A stretch of DNA of 64,000 bases from JBHEBG01 sp046557915 (GTDB lineage: Bacteria; Bacteroidota; Bacteroidia; Flavobacteriales; Flavobacteriaceae): the NCBI RefSeq assembly GCF_046557915.1, contig NZ_JBHEBG010000001.1, forward strand, positions 1,612,001 to 1,676,000. The letters run 5' to 3'. Made by a program: the position numbers and the translations under genes. Of this stretch, positions 8,799 through 17,601 are shown in pieces. The notes beneath the pieces are model-generated. The model was not told where the DNA came from, did no database searches, and saw only the letters and a list, made by a program, of their open reading frames with translations. Each line of letters starts with the position of its first letter. The first letter of the stretch is position 1.

Positions 8799-10490
8799 AT
8801 GGATGTACAAGAATGGACCTATGCTATAGTGGGCATAACTTTTGCGCTTTATATTGGAATAGCTATTTGGTCTAGAGCGGGTTCTACCAAGGAATTTTAT
8901 ATAGCAGGTGGTGGGGTGCCCCCCTTGGCAAATGGATTGGCCACAGCAGCGGATTGGATGTCGGCCGCTTCTTTTTTAGGCATGGCAGGCCTTATTTCTT
9001 TTAGCGGCTATGACGGTTCTGTGTATCTTATGGGTTGGACAGGTGGCTACGTGCTTCTTGCCCTGCTTTTGGCACCCTATCTAAGAAAGTTTGGCAAGTT
9101 TACCGTTCCCGACTTCATTGGTGACCGGTATTATTCTAACGTGGCACGTACGGTAGCGGTAATCTGTGCGCTGTTGGTTTCCTTTACCTATGTAGCAGGG
9201 CAGATGCGTGGCGTAGGATTGGTATTTTCTAGGTTTTTGGAAGTCCCCATCAATACAGGCGTTATCATCGGGATGTTAATTGTTCTGTTTTATGCCGTTT
9301 TGGGAGGTATGAAAGGTATAACCTATACACAGGTTGCACAGTATTGTGTGCTGATTTTTGCTTTTATGGTACCGGCAATTTTCATTTCAATTCAAATGAC
9401 AGGAAATCCTGTTCCACAATTGGGGATGGGAAGTAATGTTACCGGGGAGGCTATCTCACTTTTGGATAAACTTGATGGACTTTCTACCGAACTTGGTTTT
9501 GCCAAGTATACAGACGGTTCCAAGAAGATGATCGATATCTTCTTCATTACCATGGCCCTTATGGTAGGTACTGCTGGTCTGCCACATGTTATTGTACGCT
9601 TTTTTACCGTTCCCAGAGTTAAGGACGCCAGGAAATCTGCAGGGTATGCCCTATTGTTTATTGCCATACTTTATACCACGGCTCCGGCAATTGCGGTTTT
9701 TGCCAGGACCAATTTAATAGAAACGGTCAGTGACAAAAAGTATGAAGATATGCCCGGTTGGTTTTCCAAATGGGAGACTACGGGTTTAATAAAATTTAAT
9801 GATAAGAATAACGATGGTCTTATCCAATACGTAGCCGATGAGGCAACCAACGAGCTCGATGTAGATGCCGATATTATGGTATTGGCAAACCCTGAAATTG
9901 CCAATTTACCCAATTGGGTAATTGCTCTTGTGGCTGCCGGCGGTTTAGCAGCGGCCCTGTCCACGGCGGCAGGACTACTTTTGGTAATTTCCACTTCCAT
10001 ATCGCACGATTTAATTAAAAAACAGCTAAAACCAAATATTTCGGACAAAGGTGAGCTTATAGCTGCCCGTTTATCAGCCGTTGTTGCGGTTTGTATCGCC
10101 GGATATTTTGGAATAAACCCACCGGATTTTGTAGCGGCAACCGTAGCCCTGGCATTTGGATTGGCCGCCGCATCCTTTTTTCCGGCAATAATTATGGGTA
10201 TTTTTTATAAACGGATGAACAAGGAAGGAGCCATCGCCGGCATGGTGGTAGGCATGGTGGCCATGTTATTCTATATGTTAAAATTTAAATTTGATATGTT
10301 TGGAGGTGGAACCCAAAAAGATTGGTGGTTCGGTATTTCTGCAGAAGGCTTTGGTACAGTAGCTATGCTACTAAATTTTATAGTTTCGATAACAATCTCG
10401 AAATTTACAAAAGAACCGCCCAAAGAAGTTCAGGAAATAGTGGAAAATATTAGGGTTCCTAGTGGAGCAGGAACAGCACAATCGCATTAA
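8799..10490 (+). CDS. Sodium/solute symporter, acetate-type (ActP/VC_2705-like)
   Basis: Inner-membrane protein of 563 residues with about 13 hydrophobic helices, of the sodium:solute symporter family. Typical stretches are AADWMSAASFLGMAGLISF and GLAAALSTAAGLLLVISTSIS, and the latter carries the helix expected to line the sodium site. It is likely to import acetate or another short carboxylate, because acetyl-CoA synthetase begins 12 bases downstream and a DUF4212 partner precedes it. A long extracytoplasmic loop (about residues 310-370) contains NDKNNDGLIQY, an EF-hand-like acidic loop that may bind calcium. Substrate is inferred from context. Confidence 0.88.
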   Translation: MDVQEWTYAIVGITFALYIGIAIWSRAGSTKEFYIAGGGVPPLANGLATAADWMSAASFLGMAGLISFSGYDGSVYLMGWTGGYVLLALLLAPYLRKFGKFTVPDFIGDRYYSNVARTVAVICALLVSFTYVAGQMRGVGLVFSRFLEVPINTGVIIGMLIVLFYAVLGGMKGITYTQVAQYCVLIFAFMVPAIFISIQMTGNPVPQLGMGSNVTGEAISLLDKLDGLSTELGFAKYTDGSKKMIDIFFITMALMVGTAGLPHVIVRFFTVPRVKDARKSAGYALLFIAILYTTAPAIAVFARTNLIETVSDKKYEDMPGWFSKWETTGLIKFNDKNNDGLIQYVADEATNELDVDADIMVLANPEIANLPNWVIALVAAGGLAAALSTAAGLLLVISTSISHDLIKKQLKPNISDKGELIAARLSAVVAVCIAGYFGINPPDFVAATVALAFGLAAASFFPAIIMGIFYKRMNKEGAIAGMVVGMVAMLFYMLKFKFDMFGGGTQKDWWFGISAEGFGTVAMLLNFIVSITISKFTKEPPKEVQEIVENIRVPSGAGTAQSH

Positions 10491-10502
10491 AGTAATTTTC
10501 GC

Positions 10503-12410
10503 ATGAGTAATTATCACATAAAACATTTAGAAGAATATTTTCAGGTTTATAGAAAATCTGTTCGCGAACCAGAAAGTTTCTGGGAAGAAATTGCCGAGGA
10601 ACACTTCGTATGGCGCAAAAAATGGGACAACGTTCTGGATTGGGATTTTACCAAACCAGAGATAAAGTGGTTTAAAAATGCAAAACTGAATATTACGGAA
10701 AACTGTTTGGATAGGCATTTACCAACTAGGGGAGATAAAACGGCGATACTTTTTGAACCTAACGACCCTGAAGAGCAAACCGAACATATTACGTATAAAC
10801 AGTTGCACGAACGTGTGTCTAGAATGGCGAATGTATTTAAAGACCATGGTGTACAAAAAGGAGATAGGGTATGCATTTATTTACCTATGATCCCGGAACT
10901 TGCGGTTGCCGTTTTGGCGTGTGCCCGCATAGGTGCTATTCATTCTGTTGTTTTTGCAGGTTTTTCTGCCATTGCCTTAGCTACACGTATCAATGATAGT
11001 GACTGCAAGCTTGTAGTTACGTCCGATGGCTCCTACAGGGGAAATAAGACCATCAACCTAAAAGGAATTGTAGATGCCGCCCTAGAAGATTGCCCAGGTG
11101 TGGAGCACGTACTCGTGGTTAAGCGAACAGGAGAAAGTATTGACATAAAGAAAGGAAGGGATAAATGGTTACAGCCCCTATTGGATAAGGCTTATGCAGA
11201 CTGCAACGCCGAAATTATGGACGCCGAGGATCCTTTGTTCATTCTTTATACATCCGGATCTACAGGGAAACCCAAAGGGATGGTACATACCTGCGCCGGA
11301 TACATGGTATACACGGCGTATACTTTTAAAAACGTATTCCAATACAAGGAAGAGGACGTTTATTGGTGTACTGCCGATATCGGATGGATTACCGGACATT
11401 CCTACATTGTTTATGGTCCTTTGATCAATGGGGCCACTACTGTGATGTTCGAAGGAGTACCGTCGTATCCCGACTATGGAAGGTTTTGGGAAGTGGTGGA
11501 AAAGCACAAGATAAACCAGTTCTATACTGCACCGACGGCGATACGGGCATTGGCCAAAGAAAATTTGAGCTATGTTGAAAAATATGACCTATCGTCCTTA
11601 CGGGTGCTTGGTACAGTAGGGGAGCCCATTAATGAAGAGGCATGGCACTGGTACAATAACAATATTGGGCAAAAACAAAGCCCCATTGTAGATACATGGT
11701 GGCAAACGGAAACAGGAGGGATCATGATTTCTCCAATACCCTACGTAACACCCACAACGCCCACTTACGCCACTTTACCTTTTATAGGTATACAGCCAGC
11801 GCTAATGGATGAGCAAGGCAAGGAAATAAAGGGCAATCAGGTAGAAGGACGACTCTGCATCAAATTTCCATGGCCTTCTATGGCCCGGACCATTTGGGGA
11901 GATCACGATCGGTATCGCGATACATATTTTACCGCCTACCAAAACAATTACTTTACAGGTGATGGAGCCCTTAGAGATGCCGTAGGATATTATAGAATTA
12001 CCGGTAGGGTAGATGACGTAATTATAGTTTCTGGTCATAATCTCGGTACAGCACCCATCGAGGATTCCATTAATGAACATCCTGCCGTGGCAGAATCGGC
12101 TATCGTAGGCTTCCCCCACGATGTAAAGGGCAATGCACTTTACGGATTTGTAATCTTAAAAGAAACAGGGGAAAGTAGAGATCGAGACAACTTAAGAAAA
12201 GAGATAAATCAGCAAATAACAGAGCAGATAGGCCCTATCGCTAAATTGGATAAGATTCAGTTTGTTAGTGGTGTTCCAAAGACCAGAAGTGGTAAAATAA
12301 TGCGCCGAATTCTGAGAAAGATTGCTGGTAAGGATACCGAAAATCTTGGTGATATAAGTACGCTGCTGAATCCAGAAGTGGTCAAAGAAATAATGGATAA
12401 TGCCTTATAA
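10503..12410 (+). CDS. acs: Acetyl-CoA synthetase (AMP-forming)
   Basis: Cytoplasmic enzyme of 635 residues that converts acetate, ATP and CoA to acetyl-CoA. It has the usual family length and the full ANL-superfamily signature set: YTSGSTGKPKG (about 248-258) for ATP, DTWWQTETGG, and the C-terminal PKTRSGKIMRR (about 592-602). The lysine in the last motif is the residue acetylated by Pat-type acetyltransferases and reset by CobB in studied species. It is the last gene of the transporter operon, so uptake and activation are coupled. The downstream gene runs in the opposite direction after 44 bases. Confidence 0.95.
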   Translation: MSNYHIKHLEEYFQVYRKSVREPESFWEEIAEEHFVWRKKWDNVLDWDFTKPEIKWFKNAKLNITENCLDRHLPTRGDKTAILFEPNDPEEQTEHITYKQLHERVSRMANVFKDHGVQKGDRVCIYLPMIPELAVAVLACARIGAIHSVVFAGFSAIALATRINDSDCKLVVTSDGSYRGNKTINLKGIVDAALEDCPGVEHVLVVKRTGESIDIKKGRDKWLQPLLDKAYADCNAEIMDAEDPLFILYTSGSTGKPKGMVHTCAGYMVYTAYTFKNVFQYKEEDVYWCTADIGWITGHSYIVYGPLINGATTVMFEGVPSYPDYGRFWEVVEKHKINQFYTAPTAIRALAKENLSYVEKYDLSSLRVLGTVGEPINEEAWHWYNNNIGQKQSPIVDTWWQTETGGIMISPIPYVTPTTPTYATLPFIGIQPALMDEQGKEIKGNQVEGRLCIKFPWPSMARTIWGDHDRYRDTYFTAYQNNYFTGDGALRDAVGYYRITGRVDDVIIVSGHNLGTAPIEDSINEHPAVAESAIVGFPHDVKGNALYGFVILKETGESRDRDNLRKEINQQITEQIGPIAKLDKIQFVSGVPKTRSGKIMRRILRKIAGKDTENLGDISTLLNPEVVKEIMDNAL

Positions 12411-12454
12411 ATGGCTTAAAAGCTAAATCACAACATCCGGAAGCTTGGAGAATT

Positions 12455-13708
12455 CTAAAAAAGAACCATCCAACAGTAATAGATAGCGAAAAGCGATAAA
12501 AATACAATTCCGGCATAGGTTAAGACCTGCAATCCTTTTTTAGGACGAAATGCTTTTGGTAGGTCATCACTCATAACGTTTTTAAGATTCATATAACCAA
12601 CTACGGGGGCTAAGACAAAAGAAACAAAGGTTGCCAAAGCCACCAGTTGTCCCATATTGGCCCCAAAAGCCCATACTACAATGAAATTTACAATGGCCAA
12701 GGCAATTACACCTACGGTAAAATATCTTTTTCTATGGAATTTCTTATCCTTTAAAAAGAGGAGCTCAACGATATCTACACTTACACGGGCAACGGCGTCA
12801 TGAGCGGTCATACATGTGCTGAACATAGTTGCAAAAGCTGAAACAGCTATAAAAATATAGGCCCAAGGACCAATATTGGTAGTGAACAAGCTCACCAACT
12901 GGTCTGCAAAAACCGTAGCGTTTCCGCTAATTTCCGTGTTGGTGCCGTATAATGTCATCCAGCCTATAATTAAAAAGAACACGGCAAATAGGGCGGTCAT
13001 TAGATAACCAGAATTAAATTCTTGTAGTGCCTCTTGGAGACTTAATTTACGCTTGGTAAGCTTTAATTTTTCAATACTCCATAGACTTACCCAACTAGAA
13101 GCCTCAACGGCGGTGGGCATCCATCCAACAAGACCAATGAGAAACAAGATACCGACCTCGTTAAATATTCCCGGAGGTTGAAAATTTTCTACGGAAGCTA
13201 TCTTTCCATTAAATATTACTAAAGCCGTGGTTACGATTAAAGCAACAAACAATATGGAGATTACAAATTTTAAGGAAGTTTCCAAAAATTTATAGCGCCC
13301 AATGATCAACAACGTACTGATAAAAGCAAATAGACCAAGGGCAACTGTGCTTACAGGAACATTTGCAAGGTCAAAAAGGTTAATAAAAAGCCCGGACGTA
13401 ACTACATAGAGCGCAGCCAATATGGTAAAGGTTGTTATTAGCGTAATTAGGGCATAAAGCCATAAATACCCTTTTCCCCGGTTTAAATACCCTTCTATAA
13501 GACTTTTGTCGGTAACATTGGTATATCGGATCCCAAATTCAAAAAAAGGATACTTTAATATGTTTGCCAATATTATGGGAATCACCATAATCCATCCGTA
13601 TTGGGCCCCTGCTTTGGTAGACAGTACTAAGTGCGATGTACCAATGGCCATGCTGGCAAACAAAAGCCCTGGCCCTAAATTTTTCAACAACGTTTTTATT
13701 TTGGACAT
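12455..13708 (-). CDS. Divergent Nramp-family transporter without canonical metal-binding motifs
   Basis: Integral membrane protein of 417 residues with about 11 helices and Nramp-family layout: GPGLLFASMAIGTSHLV in helix 1 and GWMPTAVEASSWVSLW in the helix 6 region. Canonical Nramp manganese/iron transporters carry DPGN in helix 1 and MPH in helix 6, which hold the metal. Here helix 1 has AIGTS and helix 6 has MPT, so the coordinating Asp, Asn and His are absent. A divalent-metal substrate should not be assumed; the protein may carry magnesium or another solute. It is convergent with acs and shows no operon partner. Start at the ATG ahead of SKIKTLLKNLGPGLL. Confidence 0.8.
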   Translation of the reverse strand: MSKIKTLLKNLGPGLLFASMAIGTSHLVLSTKAGAQYGWIMVIPIILANILKYPFFEFGIRYTNVTDKSLIEGYLNRGKGYLWLYALITLITTFTILAALYVVTSGLFINLFDLANVPVSTVALGLFAFISTLLIIGRYKFLETSLKFVISILFVALIVTTALVIFNGKIASVENFQPPGIFNEVGILFLIGLVGWMPTAVEASSWVSLWSIEKLKLTKRKLSLQEALQEFNSGYLMTALFAVFFLIIGWMTLYGTNTEISGNATVFADQLVSLFTTNIGPWAYIFIAVSAFATMFSTCMTAHDAVARVSVDIVELLFLKDKKFHRKRYFTVGVIALAIVNFIVVWAFGANMGQLVALATFVSFVLAPVVGYMNLKNVMSDDLPKAFRPKKGLQVLTYAGIVFLSLFAIYYCWMVLF

Positions 13709-13768
13709 GTACGGAAATCTTAGTTCAAAAGACTAAAATATGTTTTTTTTGCACTATAAGCACGGCAT

Positions 13769-14404
13769 TTATTTTATTTCGATTTTTTCGCCGTAAAATT
13801 TTGGTTGTGTATTCAAGAGGAGATCCAAAAATACTTTTACCCGGGCAAAATATTCCCTAAACTGTACTTTAAAACCCTGACTCCCTTTAATGTCCCTGGC
13901 ATTGAATCCAACGGCATATAGACCTTTTTTTTGAGCAATGTAAATGGCACGTTCGTTATGGAACTCTTGTGATATTACGGTAACCTCGGAGAGGCCAAAA
14001 ACTTCCTTGGCCCTAACCATGGAATCCAGGGTACGAAACCCTGCATAATCCAAAAAAATACTTTCTTCAGGAATGCCCAGAGCTACCAGATCATTTTTAA
14101 AAGCGGTAGGTTCATTGTAGTAAATACTACCATTATCACCACTGACCAAAACAAATTTTATTTTTCCGGCCTCATATAGCTGAACAGTGGCATGTATTCG
14201 AAACGTATAATAGGGGTTAGGGCTTCCGTCCGTCAGTTTTTTGGAGGTTCCAAGGACAAGGCCAACCTTATTTTTTTTAATTTCAGAAATTTCAGAATAA
14301 GTCCTTCCCCGAGCAGCTATTTCAATAACCAAGTTACACAGAAGAATTAGTAGGGTAGGTAGAATTATGGAACCTATTAAAAGATACAGGTATTTTCTTT
14401 TCAT
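13769..14404 (-). CDS. SanA/YdcF-like DUF218 membrane-anchored protein
   Basis: Protein of 211 residues with one N-terminal membrane helix (about 5-28) and a DUF218 domain. It shows the SanA pattern VGLVLGTSK, then VLVSGDNG, then NEPTAFKNDLVALGIPEESIFLDYAGFRTLDSMVRAKEVFG in the usual order, with the acidic and polar residues that line the pocket. SanA of Escherichia coli affects envelope permeability to vancomycin at high temperature; the chemistry of the family is unknown. The gene stands alone, 60 bases upstream (in minus-strand order) of the Nramp-like gene and in the same direction. Confidence 0.82.
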   Translation of the reverse strand: MKRKYLYLLIGSIILPTLLILLCNLVIEIAARGRTYSEISEIKKNKVGLVLGTSKKLTDGSPNPYYTFRIHATVQLYEAGKIKFVLVSGDNGSIYYNEPTAFKNDLVALGIPEESIFLDYAGFRTLDSMVRAKEVFGLSEVTVISQEFHNERAIYIAQKKGLYAVGFNARDIKGSQGFKVQFREYFARVKVFLDLLLNTQPKFYGEKIEIK

Positions 14405-14595
14405 GTTAGATTAAAGATAAGTAAATACCGCAACGTTTTTAATATAAAGACATTTGATTATGTTACAAATAAAACGGCTTGTGTTCGCAATAACATTCCC
14501 TGAAAATTGCAACCGCGTAAGATCCATGAATTTTTTGGAAATTGAATCCAAGGAAAGCCACAAAACCTTCCTTGGTGCAAAATTCCCGTTAGGGT

Positions 14596-14700
14596 CTAAA
14601 TAATCTCCACTGCCGTTGCTATCAGGAAAATAATATATGACACAAAGACACAGCCTAGTGCTACAAAAAAGTCTATAAAATCAAATTTTCTCCTCATCAT
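14596..14700 (-). CDS. Small membrane protein, 34 residues
   Basis: Short reading frame MMRRKFDFIDFFVALG..., with a basic N-terminus and one hydrophobic helix (about residues 9-30) ending in TAVEII before the TAG stop. It lies 26 bases after the 56-residue small membrane gene on the same strand, which supports it being real. No function can be given. It could also be a chance reading frame because it is so short. Confidence 0.4.
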   Translation of the reverse strand: MMRRKFDFIDFFVALGCVFVSYIIFLIATAVEII

Positions 14701-14726
14701 TTAATTGTTTAAGGGAATACGGTTCA

Positions 14727-14897
14727 TTAATCAAAGGCAAAGCCAGTAGATACTCTAAATATGAAGGCATATAACACTACCAAAAACATAATAAAGCTAA
14801 ACCATGTAAAGAACTTAAAATACTTCCTTACAATAACGTTTCCCAAGTTTTTAAACCCTTCAAAATAAATCTCCTTAATAAGTAAAATTGTTTTCAT
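14727..14897 (-). CDS. Small conserved-looking membrane protein, 56 residues
   Basis: Reading frame starting MKTILLIKEIYFEGFKNLG at the ATG at 14897 and ending TGFAFD before TAA. It has an amphipathic basic N-terminal half and one hydrophobic helix (about residues 30-48, FTWFSFIMFLVVLYAFIF). The composition and layout resemble a short membrane-protein family common in Flavobacteriaceae (possibly DUF6747; from memory, not checked). Function unknown. It probably shares a transcript with the following 34-residue frame. Confidence 0.6.
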   Translation of the reverse strand: MKTILLIKEIYFEGFKNLGNVIVRKYFKFFTWFSFIMFLVVLYAFIFRVSTGFAFD

Positions 14898-15115
14898 AAG
14901 TATAATTTTATGATTTACTCTAAGATGACAAAGTTCGTACCTGGTTTAGTGGAATATTCAGTTTTTAGCCCAAGGGAAGGAAAATCTTGCTGAAATACAT
15001 TTTGGGCATACCAAATGGAGAATAATGGTATTTCGTCGATTATTGTTGTTGGGACGGGCTGCGAAGAATACTCGTTTCGCCCTGAAAAAAATGAATTTTA
15101 CCGTTTAGGAAAGGT

Positions 15116-15340
15116 TTAAGAAACTTCGGGCCTCCCGTTAAGCCTCTTTTCAATTTTTCTTTTCTTTTCGGTCAACCTTTTCATCAGGTCCATTAATGTG
15201 GAATCTTTGGTCTGTTTATAGATTTCGTTGATCGATAAAATCAATTGTTTTGCTTCTCTGGAAGCCTCCACCCTATCACTTGTAGACATGTGACTTAATG
15301 TTCTTTTCTCAAATTCCAGTGCTTTTGCAATCAATTCCAT
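15116..15340 (-). CDS. Hypothetical helical protein, 74 residues
   Basis: Unrecognised cytoplasmic protein rich in Lys, Glu and Leu, predicted to be almost wholly alpha-helical, possibly a two-helix hairpin (about 1-42 and 48-70), with the basic run KRLTEKKRKIEKRLNGR near the end. The start ATG at 15340 gives MELIAKALEFEKRTL. It stands alone between the small membrane genes and the divergent AraC regulator. No function is suggested by sequence or neighbours. Confidence 0.6.
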   Translation of the reverse strand: MELIAKALEFEKRTLSHMSTSDRVEASREAKQLILSINEIYKQTKDSTLMDLMKRLTEKKRKIEKRLNGRPEVS

Positions 15341-15677
15341 AGCAATTTTTATTCAAATTTAGGCGTAATATACGTAATTACCGCAAAGCTACAATATGAA
15401 GTGCTTATGGAATAATCGGGTTTTCTTATTTATGAATATTTTAAGATACTGTTTGTATGCCGCCCAATGATCGCTAATGTACATTTTAACGTATTTTCTG
15501 GGAAATGAAAAACCTTGGCTCATGGAGAAAAGAGCAACCGGAATGTACCTATAGGAGTAATTATACCAATGGTATGGAAATAGTGTTAAAAGTAAGTGTA
15601 AATGTGTAAACCCTGATTGGCATTGACAAAGTACTGTTTCTTAATTTGTTAAATTTGTTACATATTCTAGGAGACAA
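15341..15677. other. Intergenic region upstream of the AraC regulator
   Basis: 337 bases between divergent genes. Apart from a promoter-like TAAATTTG box near its right end, listed separately, I see no reading frame, repeat or RNA gene. Confidence 0.5.
15650..15657 (+). promoter_or_regulatory. Possible promoter -7 box (TAAATTTG)
   Basis: Exact match to the Bacteroidota -7 consensus TAnnTTTG, 20 bases before the start codon of the AraC-type regulator. A TTG lies at 15623-15625, a spacing of 24 bases, somewhat longer than the usual 19-21. The leader would be very short. Confidence 0.35.
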
Positions 15678-16784
15678 ATGAATTTTTGGGAAATAATATT
15701 GCTTTTTTTTGCCTTTCAGGCATTGGTCTATGCACTGCTGCTTTTTGCAAAAAAAAGTAAGCTTAGGCAAGCAAATGCGTTATGGGGCACATTTCTAGTA
15801 CTTTTTTCGTTCTGCATTTTCTATAGCGTAATGTATTGGTCCAATGGTGTGGACAAGCTTAATGTAAAACTGGCCTATTTATACCTTATGCCGGTTTCTT
15901 TGTATGGACCACTGTTTTTTTTATACGTTAAAACCCTAACCACAGGAAAAGGATTAAGACCTAAAGATTTTCTTCACTTTATTCCCTTCTTAATCGTTCT
16001 GATGAATTTCAGCGTATTTTACTTTTCCTCGCTAGAGAGAAAACTGGAAATCGTATATAACGGCGGGGTGGATTCAGTAACTTGGATTCCAAAAACCTTA
16101 TTTCACTGGGGGCTTACGGCCAGTATATTAATTTATTCATATATGGCCTACAGGGAATATAAAAAGTACTACACCAAGGATTTTGAAATGAGTTTGTGGC
16201 TTAAACTTATCTCCATGGCCTTTGCCGGATTTGGTGTTTTTTGGTTAATTTTTATAATTCTTTTAAAGCTTGATACTTTAGAGGCCCATGAAGATTATTT
16301 TCTAACATTTGCCATGATGTTTTTTGTGGGCTTAACCACCTACTTTGGGTTTAACCATTCGGAAATATTCAATGGAAAACCATTAAAACGGGTTTTCCCT
16401 ATTATAAAATATGAAAAATCAGGGTTATCCAAAAAGGTTCTGGCAGAACTAAGGGCTAAACTTTTGCATCTTATGGAAGTAAATTTGCTGTATTTGGATA
16501 GTGAGCTTAAGCTAACCGATTTGGCCGAACAACTAAACATTTCTAGACATCATACTTCACAGATAATCAATGAATGTTTTCAAATGAGTTTTTACGAATT
16601 TATAAACAAGTACCGCATTGAAGAGGCGGAAAGATTATTGATTGATGAGTCGGAGAACGATTTGAACATTACCGATATTGCCTATAAATCTGGATTCAAT
16701 AACAGGATTTCCTTTTACAACGCCTTTAAAAAATATGTGGGCATTACCCCTTCCGAGTATAGGAACAGGAATTTGGCTTCCTAA
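15678..16784 (+). CDS. Membrane-anchored AraC family transcriptional regulator
   Basis: Protein of 368 residues whose N-terminal two thirds hold about seven transmembrane helices (first at about 3-22, last ending about 225), followed by a short linker and a C-terminal AraC/XylS DNA-binding domain (about 258-365). The domain has both helix-turn-helix units: LTDLAEQLNISRHHTSQIIN and ITDIAYKSGFNNRISFYNAF, then the family ending GITPSEYR. This design is common in Flavobacteriia and suggests a membrane sensor wired directly to a DNA-binding domain. Signal and targets are unknown; neighbours do not indicate them. Confidence 0.85.
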   Translation: MNFWEIILLFFAFQALVYALLLFAKKSKLRQANALWGTFLVLFSFCIFYSVMYWSNGVDKLNVKLAYLYLMPVSLYGPLFFLYVKTLTTGKGLRPKDFLHFIPFLIVLMNFSVFYFSSLERKLEIVYNGGVDSVTWIPKTLFHWGLTASILIYSYMAYREYKKYYTKDFEMSLWLKLISMAFAGFGVFWLIFIILLKLDTLEAHEDYFLTFAMMFFVGLTTYFGFNHSEIFNGKPLKRVFPIIKYEKSGLSKKVLAELRAKLLHLMEVNLLYLDSELKLTDLAEQLNISRHHTSQIINECFQMSFYEFINKYRIEEAERLLIDESENDLNITDIAYKSGFNNRISFYNAFKKYVGITPSEYRNRNLAS

Positions 16785-16822
16785 TTAACCAATTAAGGAG
16801 TTTGCTTTCGGGTCTTGAAGGT

Positions 16823-17389
16823 CTATAGAGCCCGTTCATATTTTATTCTCCATAACAATTTCCATGTTTTACCACCGTCATAAGAGGATTCCCAATCCCA
16901 GGTAAAAGAGTTTTTCTTGATATCCATAAAAACCATACGCGAAACAATCTTTTTACCATCTTTCTCAACAACCTGTGTTTTGAAAATTCGTTTGTCATCG
17001 TCAAATTCCCCTATCAGGTCATAGTATCCACCCTGATTATCTGCCCATGCCTGTTTCCATCGTTTAAGTTTGGGCTGATATATCGAAATACTTATACCTT
17101 TAAAGCCCTTTCCCTGACCTTCCGTGATCCGGAAATCTTCCTTAATTACCTTGCTGTCCAAAATCTTAGTAATTTTGTTTGTGGCCTTTCCAATTTTCCC
17201 GTCTCCTTCATCCCAACTGGCGTGCCATTTACCTACCCAAAAATCAAACGACTTTTCTTCGGGTAGACTCAATTCTGGACTTACCCTAGATACCTTGGGG
17301 ATATTGATGTTATTATAGGATATATCATTAGAGGTACCTAAAGAACTCAATATAAAACAGACCGGAAGTATAATTTTTGTAAAACCCAT
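16823..17389 (-). CDS. Secreted DUF1579-like protein
   Basis: Protein of 188 residues with an N-terminal signal peptide (about 1-20). The mature part starts with the pattern FDFWVGKWHASWDEGDGK (about 48-66), typical of DUF1579-like small beta-barrel proteins, and continues with alternating strands to SSYDGGKTWKLLWRIKYER. Function is unknown; such proteins may bind a small hydrophobic ligand. It is convergent with the AraC regulator, with 38 bases between stops. Confidence 0.6.
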   Translation of the reverse strand: MGFTKIILPVCFILSSLGTSNDISYNNINIPKVSRVSPELSLPEEKSFDFWVGKWHASWDEGDGKIGKATNKITKILDSKVIKEDFRITEGQGKGFKGISISIYQPKLKRWKQAWADNQGGYYDLIGEFDDDKRIFKTQVVEKDGKKIVSRMVFMDIKKNSFTWDWESSYDGGKTWKLLWRIKYERAL

Positions 17390-17520
17390 ATGCTCATTGT
17401 TTAATTAGTACAAAGAAGCGCAAATCCCTGCTGTTTTTGGTTAATCTACATCGGATTATTAATTTTTACATCTTTTGATAGTTATGAAAATCAAGTGCGG
17501 ACATATTGATGTATGCTAAT

Positions 17521-17557
17521 GAAAAAACCTTCTAGAAACTTAGTTTCCAGAAGGTTT
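17521..17557 (-). terminator. Intrinsic terminator of the SusC/SusD operon
   Basis: Arms 17525-17539 and 17543-17557 (AAACCTTCTAGAAAC and GTTTCCAGAAGGTTT) pair over 14 of 15 positions around a three-base loop. Read on the minus strand, the hairpin is followed by a T run (TTTTTTC). It lies 45 bases after the stop of the last gene of the operon. Confidence 0.85.
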
Positions 17558-17601
17558 AACGAATTAATTAAAATACTAATACGAGAAGAATAGCAAGGTT
17601 T

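Noticed and set aside
12455..13708. Calling this gene mntH
   Set aside because: The manganese-coordinating motifs of MntH are missing.
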